DNA of 16,575 nt, taken from positions 1-16,575 of the forward strand of contig JALRFL010000077.1 in the NCBI GenBank assembly GCA_023259875.1. Reading direction: 5' to 3'. The notes beneath the pieces were generated by a model. It worked only from the letters and a program-made list of their open reading frames with translations, was not told the origin of the DNA and searched no databases. Made by a program: the position numbers and the translations under genes. The DNA is from Alphaproteobacteria bacterium. Its GTDB lineage: Bacteria; Pseudomonadota; Alphaproteobacteria; Puniceispirillales; UBA1172. Shown in pieces: positions 6,751 through 12,712 of the stretch (position 1 is its first letter; each line of letters opens with the position of its first letter).

Positions 6751-7801
6751 ACTAATACCTCACACCAAGCTACTGATCCATGGGATCATCACTGTCACTG
6801 CGGCGTTAGGAATAAGCACGCTTGCGGCGATTACACCTGCCTTAGCCAATGATAAACCCGAGGTCATCGTCTATACTTATGACAGTTTTGCCACAGAATG
6901 GGGGCCAGGGCCACAAATCAAGACGGCTTTTGAAGCTGAATGTGACTGTACGCTTACCTTTGTTGGGCTTGATACCTCGCTGGCGGTATTAACGCGCATC
7001 CGGTTAGAAGGCGAAAGCACGCCAGCAGATATCATTCTAGGCCTTGATACCTCACAAATTGCGGTTGCTAAAGACCATCTTAATCTAGCCCCACATAAAA
7101 TGGATCAGATTAACCCCATGCTTGATCTGCCTGACAGCATCGGACCTTGGCAGGATGATGTGTTTATTCCCTTTGATTGGGGGTATTTTGCCTTTGTTTA
7201 TGACGCCTCAAAACATGATCAGGTGCCTGCATCCATGACGGAATTGATCCAGTCTGATCACCCATGGCGTATCGCAATCCAAGACCCAAGATCATCTACC
7301 CCGGGGTTTGGATTAATGTTGTGGATGAAAGCCATCTATGGTGATGCCGCTGGGCAAAAATGGCAGCAATTTATGCCAAAGATAACCACCATCACAAAGG
7401 GGTGGTCTGAGGCATATGGGCTGTTTCTTGATGATGAGGTGGATATGGTGTTGTCTTATACCACCTCGCCGTCCTATCACCGAGTGGCAGAGCAACAACC
7501 GCAATATGATTATCTGGTCTTTGCCGAGGGGCATTACACACAAATTGAGGTAGCCGCGATGCTAGCCTCAACGGATGAACCCGAATTGTCAGAACAATTT
7601 TTAGCGTTTTTATTAACAACAGAGGCGCAATCCCTCATCCCTACAACGAATTGGATGTATCCAGCGGTTAAGGATATTTCTTTGCCTGAGGGGTTTGAGT
7701 TGACAGATAAACCCGCTGGTCTCTTGCTTGATGATGCCATGGTGGCTAGTCAGCAAAAACGCTGGCTTGAAGAATGGATTGTGGCGGTAAGCCAGTATTA
7801 A
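6746..7801 (+). CDS. thiB: thiamine ABC transporter, periplasmic substrate-binding protein
   Basis: Periplasmic protein that captures thiamine (and usually its phosphates) and delivers it to ThiPQ. The 351-residue product has a Sec signal peptide with hydrophobic core at about 9-30 and likely cleavage after TPALA at residue 34. The mature part matches the ThiB family: VIVYTYDSFATEWGPGP near the N-terminus, ADIILGLDTS, FDWGYFAFVYD, DPRSSTPGFGLMLWM and MVLSYTTSPSYH. The length is normal with a slightly long leader. ATG 6746 has GGAGA at 6736-6740. A TPP riboswitch lies upstream and thiP starts 3 nt downstream. The ordered thiB-thiP-thiQ context and the riboswitch make the substrate assignment firmer than homology alone would. 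Confidence 0.96.
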   Translation: MLLIPHTKLLIHGIITVTAALGISTLAAITPALANDKPEVIVYTYDSFATEWGPGPQIKTAFEAECDCTLTFVGLDTSLAVLTRIRLEGESTPADIILGLDTSQIAVAKDHLNLAPHKMDQINPMLDLPDSIGPWQDDVFIPFDWGYFAFVYDASKHDQVPASMTELIQSDHPWRIAIQDPRSSTPGFGLMLWMKAIYGDAAGQKWQQFMPKITTITKGWSEAYGLFLDDEVDMVLSYTTSPSYHRVAEQQPQYDYLVFAEGHYTQIEVAAMLASTDEPELSEQFLAFLLTTEAQSLIPTTNWMYPAVKDISLPEGFELTDKPAGLLLDDAMVASQQKRWLEEWIVAVSQY

Positions 7802-7804
7802 ATC

Positions 7805-9592
7805 ATGTCCCCTGCCCCAACACATGGATTTGACCCTGACAATAGCCGTTGGGATCAGACTTTATCTAGCCGACGCAAGTCTGGCCAGTGGCTGATCACT
7901 TATGCTGGCGGTCTATTGGTGTTGGGGTTGTGGGGGTTTTTGTTATTGGCCCTATTCGCCCTTATTGCCATATCATCAGGGGATATCACTAAAGTCCCAG
8001 CCGTCATATGGCATAACCCCCGAACGGGCGGCATCTTATGGTCAGCCATCAGCCAAGCGTTATGGTCATCGGCGTTATCCCTATGTGTTGCTGTTCCAGC
8101 CAGCGTGGTCTTAGCGCGGCGGTATCATTGGTTTGGAATGAGGGCATTGCGGATGCTAACAGGATTGGCCTTTGTCATCCCAACAACCGTGGCGGCCAGC
8201 GGATTATTAGCGATATGGGGTCGTCACGGGGTGATCAATCAGGCCATTGATCAGGTTAATGCGTTATTGCCCTTTGTCACTATACCAGAATTGCCATCTT
8301 TCTTTGGAGTAAAGGCGGTCATCTTAGCGCATATCTTTTTTAACGCGCCGTTAATGATAAGGGTGTTTTTGCCGCGGCTATTATCTGTTCCAGACAACCA
8401 TTGGCGATTGGCGCGGATGATGGGCATGACCCCATTTCAACAATTTCATTGGATAGAATGGCCAGCCATAAAACCCATGGCTCTGCCGTTGATGGGGTTA
8501 GTGTTTTTGTTTTGCTTCAGCTCATTTGCCTTGGTGCTGATGCTTGGTGGTGGGCCAAGGGTCACCACCCTAGAGGTTGAGATTTATGCCGCTATTCGCA
8601 TCGCATTTGATTTGGATTTAGCGGTGGGCTTGACGGTGCTTCAGGTGGTGATTGCCTTTGCTGTCCTTGGCGTCATGATGTTGCACCCCATGATGCGACA
8701 AGCCATGCCGCAGGCGGTCATGCCGATGCGTCCGCCTGCTCGGTTTATGCTTGCTTCCCCCTCGCCCTTGTTAAGGGGTATTGATATGCTTGTGGTATTG
8801 GGGCTTGTTGTCATGCTGGTCTTGCCGTTATTGGCGTTAATGGTCAAAGGCCTTGGGGGTGAGATGATCGCAGTGATGACAAGCGCAAAATTATGGCGCG
8901 CTATGGGGAACAGCGTCAGCATTGCGTTGGCATCGGCCCTATTCGTCACAGGTGCCGCCATGGTGTTAGCCGAATGGCGCGTGTTGGTGTCTTTAAAGAC
9001 CACTCGGCTTGGCCAACACAAGACTCAGATCATGCTCATCTTGATGGAATCTAGCGTCATGGTATATCTTATTTTGCCTGCAATTGTGATGGGAACAGCG
9101 TGGTTTATTCTGTTGCGCGGTGTGGCCAATGTGTTTGTTATCGCCCCCTTTTTGGTGCTTATGGCAAATGTGATGATGGCCTTGCCAGTGGCCTATCGCT
9201 TACTGATTGGAAAATGGATGACCATGCGGCATCAAGATGAACGCCTTAGGCTTGCCTATGGGATAAGAGGGATGAGAGGGTTTCGGTATTTGACCATACC
9301 GGTGATGAGCCGTGAGATAGGCCTAATTTTTGGCATGGTTGCGGCGATGTCTATGGGGGATTTGGGGGTGATTGCCCTCTTTGCCAGCGCAGATTTTGAA
9401 ACCTTGCCATGGCTGTTATTTCAACAAGCTGGACGATATCGGGTCGATGAAGCGGCGGCTACGGCTGTTATCCTTATGCTGGTGGTTGTGATGCTTTTTG
9501 GTCTTGGTCATGGGTTAGGACGCTGGCTAAGCCTGCCAAGATCGCTGTATCGCGCTTCGGATATGACGACTCATGCTACTGATCACAGTTAA
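7805..9592 (+). CDS. thiP: thiamine ABC transporter, fused two-domain permease
   Basis: Inner-membrane permease that forms the translocation path for thiamine with ThiB and ThiQ. The 595-residue protein is very hydrophobic, with two homologous MetI-like halves of about six membrane helices each, the first helix beginning near residue 30 after a polar tail. Each half has an EAA-type coupling loop for the ATPase: WRLARMMGMTPFQQF at about residue 200 and ERLRLAYGIRGMRGF at about 479. It is longer than E. coli ThiP (536), mainly in its N-terminal tail and loops. ATG 7805 lies 3 nt after the thiB stop with only a weak Shine-Dalgarno, suggesting translational coupling to thiB. thiQ follows after 11 nt. 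Confidence 0.96.
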   Translation: MSPAPTHGFDPDNSRWDQTLSSRRKSGQWLITYAGGLLVLGLWGFLLLALFALIAISSGDITKVPAVIWHNPRTGGILWSAISQALWSSALSLCVAVPASVVLARRYHWFGMRALRMLTGLAFVIPTTVAASGLLAIWGRHGVINQAIDQVNALLPFVTIPELPSFFGVKAVILAHIFFNAPLMIRVFLPRLLSVPDNHWRLARMMGMTPFQQFHWIEWPAIKPMALPLMGLVFLFCFSSFALVLMLGGGPRVTTLEVEIYAAIRIAFDLDLAVGLTVLQVVIAFAVLGVMMLHPMMRQAMPQAVMPMRPPARFMLASPSPLLRGIDMLVVLGLVVMLVLPLLALMVKGLGGEMIAVMTSAKLWRAMGNSVSIALASALFVTGAAMVLAEWRVLVSLKTTRLGQHKTQIMLILMESSVMVYLILPAIVMGTAWFILLRGVANVFVIAPFLVLMANVMMALPVAYRLLIGKWMTMRHQDERLRLAYGIRGMRGFRYLTIPVMSREIGLIFGMVAAMSMGDLGVIALFASADFETLPWLLFQQAGRYRVDEAAATAVILMLVVVMLFGLGHGLGRWLSLPRSLYRASDMTTHATDHS

Positions 9593-9603
9593 AGGAAATC
9601 CCC

Positions 9604-10266
9604 ATGCTTGAAGTGATCGATGTCAGGTTTTCATATCCTAACCAAGACCAACAGCTCCATTTTCATCTCACCGTGCCTGACCATTCGGCACTAGTTGTGG
9701 CTGGGGCATCAGGATCAGGGAAATCCACATTGCTTGCCCTTATTGCAGGGTTTTTAACGCCTAGTGCTGGGGATATTCGGTGGCATGGCGCCTCTCTCAT
9801 GGGGTTGTCGCCTTCGGATCGTCCTATTTCTATGCTTTTTCAAAATGATAATTTGTTTCCGCATTTGGATGTGTGGACAAATATTGCCTTGGGGATAAAC
9901 GCTGGCGGTAGGCTTTCTCCGGACTCGGCGGTTTTAATTCGCGAAAGCATGGCTGATTTAGGCATTGGGGGAATGGAAACCCGGGCTATTCCCACGCTTT
10001 CAGGTGGCCAACAGCAACGGGTGGCTTTAGCGCGCGCCTTGGTGAGAGCCAGAGTGCATCATGAGCATCAAGCAGGTATAGCAAGACCGCTATTGTTGCT
10101 TGACGAACCGTTTAGCGCGCTTGACCCAGAAACCAAAGAAAATTGTCTTGGGGTTGTGCGACAGATGGTCAATCAATTTGGTCTGACGGCTATTCTTGTC
10201 ACCCATGATCCTAATGACGCCGCCATGCTAGGCGCAGATGTTTTTTTCTTGAAGCCTGCCGCTTGA
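9604..10266 (+). CDS. thiQ: thiamine ABC transporter, ATP-binding protein
   Basis: ABC ATPase that drives thiamine import through ThiP on the cytoplasmic face of the inner membrane. All nucleotide-binding motifs are present in 220 residues: Walker A GASGSGKS at 34-41, Q-loop glutamine 80, signature LSGGQ at 132-136, Walker B LLLLDEP at 163-169 with E168 catalytic, D-loop SALD, and H-loop H201 in VTHDP. A small histidine-rich insertion (RARVHHEHQAGIAR, about 148-161) sits between the signature helix and Walker B and is longer than in most importers. ATG 9604 has AAAGGA at 9591-9596, good spacing. It closes the thiBPQ set; the next gene starts 46 nt downstream with no terminator between. Confidence 0.95.
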   Translation: MLEVIDVRFSYPNQDQQLHFHLTVPDHSALVVAGASGSGKSTLLALIAGFLTPSAGDIRWHGASLMGLSPSDRPISMLFQNDNLFPHLDVWTNIALGINAGGRLSPDSAVLIRESMADLGIGGMETRAIPTLSGGQQQRVALARALVRARVHHEHQAGIARPLLLLDEPFSALDPETKENCLGVVRQMVNQFGLTAILVTHDPNDAAMLGADVFFLKPAA

Positions 10267-10312
10267 TCAGTCATCAATAGATAATCCATAACGCTACCAA
10301 AACAGGTTGAAC

Positions 10313-11989
10313 ATGACTAAAAACGCCGGTCAGGTTATCGTCGATGCCCTAGAAACTTATGGGGTAGATCGCATCTTTTGTGTCCCGGGTGAGAGCTTTT
10401 TGCCTGTTCTGGATGCGCTACAAGACAGTTCCATTGAAACCATATTGGCGCGGCATGAAGGCGGCGCCGCGATCATGGCAGAGGCCGATGGTAAAATGAC
10501 CCACCGCCCCGGCGTTGCGCTAGTCACACGAGGGCCAGGTGCGACCAATGCCTCATCCGGGGTGCATATTGCCCAGCAAGACTCAACACCAATGATTTTG
10601 CTGATTGGTCAAGTCGCGCGTGACATGAATGGCCGAGATGCATTTCAAGAGGTCGATTACCACAAGTATTTCGGTGATATGGTAAAACAGGTTTTTGAAA
10701 TCCATGATGCTAATTCTACCCCTCGCATTATGGCTGAAGCTTGGCAAATCGCCTTATCTGGTCGCCCCGGCCCTGTGGTGATCAGCTTGCCTGAAGATAT
10801 GCTTTATGAACCTGTGGATCAGCCTTCTGTCTTGCCGCTTTCTTCCCCTGCCATGGATGCGAGGTCTATAGATCACGCGTTAGATAAATTGGCAGAAATG
10901 CTTAGTTCTGCCAATCATCCGGTTGTGATTGCTGGTGGTCCGTGTTGGTCGGATGAGGCCATTGCGGATTTGGAAAAGCTGGCGGTGATGGCTGATGTGC
11001 CTGTGGCGGTCTCTTTTCGCCGCCAGCGATTAATGAATAGCTTGAGTTTGGCTTATGCTGGTGATGTGGGGCTTGGCTGTAACCCTGCGCTTTTATCACG
11101 CATCAAAGAAAGCGATCTTGTGGTGCTCATTGGCGGCAGAATGTCAGAAATTCCGTCACAAAGTTATGAGCTGTTTGCCATCCCAAAACCGCAAATGCCG
11201 TTTGTCCATATCCATCGCGACACAAAGGAAATTGGCCGAGTCTATACCCCTACCCTAGGCATTGTTGGTCATGAGGATATGGTCATCGCCGGTTTATTAA
11301 AGCGATTAACACCAGTTCACGAAACACCCAGAATCACAGCCGCCCATGCGTCTTATCAAGACTGGACAGCCCCGTTGGATTACCAACCGGGTGAAGTCAA
11401 TATGAGCAAAGTGGTCGCATGGTTGCGAGAACATCTCCCCGATCATGCGATCATGACCAATGGGGCAGGAAATTACGCGGTCTGGCTTCATCGCTTTTAT
11501 CATTTTCGGCACCCCTCTAGCCAGTTATCCCCAACATCAGGATCAATGGGATATGGCATCCCTGCAGCTGTGGCCGCATCTTTGCGCTATCCTGACCGTC
11601 CGGTTGTTGCCTTTGCTGGTGATGGCTGTTTTCAAATGACCATGCAGGAATTAGCCACGGCGCAGCAATTTGGCGCTAAACCTATCGTTCTGGTGGTTGA
11701 TAATGGAATGTATGGCACAATCCGGATGCACCAAGAAAGGCATTTCCCCGGTCGCGGCAAGTTAACTGGCCTGATTAATCCTGATTTTTGCGGCATTGGT
11801 GAGGCTATGGGCGCCCTAACCTTTAGGGTTGAGCGCGATGCTGATTTCCCCGATGCCATGACGGCGGCGTTAGCGTCTGGGCGAATGGCGGTGATCCATC
11901 TCGTCATTGACCCTGAATCTATCACTCCAAGCATGAGCCTAAGCCAGATCAGAGCTAAGGCAGAAGCCGATCACAAAGCTAAGTCCTAA
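10313..11989 (+). CDS. TPP-dependent enzyme, acetolactate synthase large-subunit family
   Basis: Thiamine-diphosphate enzyme of the acetolactate synthase/benzoylformate decarboxylase superfamily, 558 residues from ATG 10313; TTG 10307 is two codons upstream, but ATG has AGG at 10304-10306 with proper spacing. Three domains are seen: Pyr-binding N domain (about 1-165) with the cofactor-activating glutamate E49 in RHEGGAA, a central domain (about 190-325), and the PP-binding C domain with GDG at 436-438 and DN at 463-464 for Mg-TPP. GQVARDMNGRDAFQEVDY resembles the FAD-associated loop of acetolactate synthase, but the herbicide-site tryptophan region differs and no ilvH-like small subunit follows, so valine/isoleucine synthesis is not certain. 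Related enzymes make or use oxo acids, sulfoacetaldehyde or glyoxylate. Lying behind the thiamine importer, it may share the TPP riboswitch. Family firm, reaction unknown. Confidence 0.88.
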   Translation: MTKNAGQVIVDALETYGVDRIFCVPGESFLPVLDALQDSSIETILARHEGGAAIMAEADGKMTHRPGVALVTRGPGATNASSGVHIAQQDSTPMILLIGQVARDMNGRDAFQEVDYHKYFGDMVKQVFEIHDANSTPRIMAEAWQIALSGRPGPVVISLPEDMLYEPVDQPSVLPLSSPAMDARSIDHALDKLAEMLSSANHPVVIAGGPCWSDEAIADLEKLAVMADVPVAVSFRRQRLMNSLSLAYAGDVGLGCNPALLSRIKESDLVVLIGGRMSEIPSQSYELFAIPKPQMPFVHIHRDTKEIGRVYTPTLGIVGHEDMVIAGLLKRLTPVHETPRITAAHASYQDWTAPLDYQPGEVNMSKVVAWLREHLPDHAIMTNGAGNYAVWLHRFYHFRHPSSQLSPTSGSMGYGIPAAVAASLRYPDRPVVAFAGDGCFQMTMQELATAQQFGAKPIVLVVDNGMYGTIRMHQERHFPGRGKLTGLINPDFCGIGEAMGALTFRVERDADFPDAMTAALASGRMAVIHLVIDPESITPSMSLSQIRAKAEADHKAKS

Positions 11990-12042
11990 ACACGGATAGA
12001 ATTTGAACATTAGCCTTTGGTATATGTGGGGTTTTGTGGGGT

Positions 12043-12065
12043 CATTTTTTCCAAAAGAAAAAATG
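12043..12065. terminator. perfect 9-bp inverted repeat between convergent genes, possible bidirectional terminator
   Basis: CATTTTTTC (12043-12051) and GAAAAAATG (12057-12065) are exact reverse complements with loop CAAAA. The repeat lies between the TPP-enzyme gene on + and tRNA-Lys on -, and its right arm includes the tRNA's CCA end. On the - strand the tRNA acceptor stem is directly followed by TTTTTT, which could itself end transcription. The stem is almost pure A/T, so this is not a strong intrinsic terminator by the usual rule. Confidence 0.35.
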
Positions 12066-12139
12066 GTGAGCGCGACAGGACTCGAACCTGTGACCCAGTG
12101 ATTAAAAGTCACTTGCTCTACCAACTGAGCTACGCGCCC
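12064..12139 (-). tRNA. tRNA-Lys(UUU), CCA encoded
   Basis: On the - strand a complete 76-nt cloverleaf is seen. The acceptor is GGGCGCG paired with CGCGCTC (one G-T), the D arm contains AGCTCAGTTGGTAGAGC, and the anticodon stem AGTGA/TCACT closes loop CTTTTAA with anticodon TTT at 12104-12106. The T arm is ACAGG-TTCGAGT-CCTGT, the discriminator is A at 12067, and CCA is encoded at 12064-12066. It decodes AAA and AAG lysine codons. It lies downstream of coaD on the same strand with a 69-nt gap and no clear promoter of its own. Confidence 0.98.
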
Positions 12140-12190
12140 CCACTAAGTCCTCGCAACCTATGAAATCTCAGCCCATTGTGCAACTAGAAA

Positions 12191-12203
12191 CATAAGATTT
12201 ATG
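12191..12203 (-). repeat. small hairpin just after coaD
   Basis: CATAA-GAT-TTATG (+ strand) is a 5-bp inverted repeat with a 3-nt loop, 5 nt beyond the coaD stop. On the - strand it is followed by TTTC only. It could weakly attenuate transcription between coaD and tRNA-Lys, but is too AT-rich and short to call a terminator. Confidence 0.25.
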
Positions 12204-12208
12204 CAATT

Positions 12209-12712
12209 TTATTTGATTTTTTCTAATAAGGCGTCTTTTACCTGTGGGGGAACAAAGCTGCTGATATTTCCGCCAAGCTGAACAATCTCTTTGACCATGC
12301 GTGATGAGATAAACTGGTTCGTTTCAGACGCCATTAAAAACACGGTTTCAATATTAGGGTTTAAGCGTCTGTTCATCCCCGTCATTTGAAACTCATAATC
12401 AAAATCTGTCACCGCGCGCAACCCACGAATAATCATTTTTGCCTTTTGGTTTTCGGCAAAATGCATCAACAAACCTGAAAACGGCATGACTTCGATCTCT
12501 GCGGTAATCGCTTTATGGTTTTTGCGAATAGTTTCAATTTGTTGATTGACCATAGCCACGCGTTCATCAAGCGAAAACAAAGCGGTTTTGCCGCCATCTT
12601 TGGCAACGCTGACAATCAAACGGTCGGTCATATGCGCCGCGCGAACAATGATATCAACATGCCCGTTTGTGACCGGATCAAAGGTGCCGGGATAGATCGC
12701 GATATGCGTCAT
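12209..12712 (-). CDS. coaD: pantetheine-phosphate adenylyltransferase
   Basis: Catalyses the fourth step of coenzyme A synthesis, transferring AMP from ATP to 4'-phosphopantetheine to give dephospho-CoA; cytoplasmic hexamer in known members. The 167-residue protein is the normal length and has the nucleotidyltransferase TxxxH pair (T10 in YPGTFDP, H18 in NGHVD), K42 in GGKTALF, the RGLRAVTDFDYE substrate loop (96-107) and the ISSRMVKEI ATP motif (135-143). ATG at 12712 overlaps the gyrA stop by 4 nt (ATGA), so it is translationally coupled to gyrA, a neighbour pair common in alphaproteobacteria. tRNA-Lys follows 69 nt downstream. Confidence 0.98.
   Translation of the reverse strand: MTHIAIYPGTFDPVTNGHVDIIVRAAHMTDRLIVSVAKDGGKTALFSLDERVAMVNQQIETIRKNHKAITAEIEVMPFSGLLMHFAENQKAKMIIRGLRAVTDFDYEFQMTGMNRRLNPNIETVFLMASETNQFISSRMVKEIVQLGGNISSFVPPQVKDALLEKIK

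Noticed and set aside
11939..12124. 61-codon minus-strand open frame across the end of the TPP-enzyme gene and tRNA-Lys
   Set aside because: It reads through the tRNA gene (the QVTFNHWVTGSSPV type of translation is typical of antisense-free tRNA sequence), so it is an artefact.
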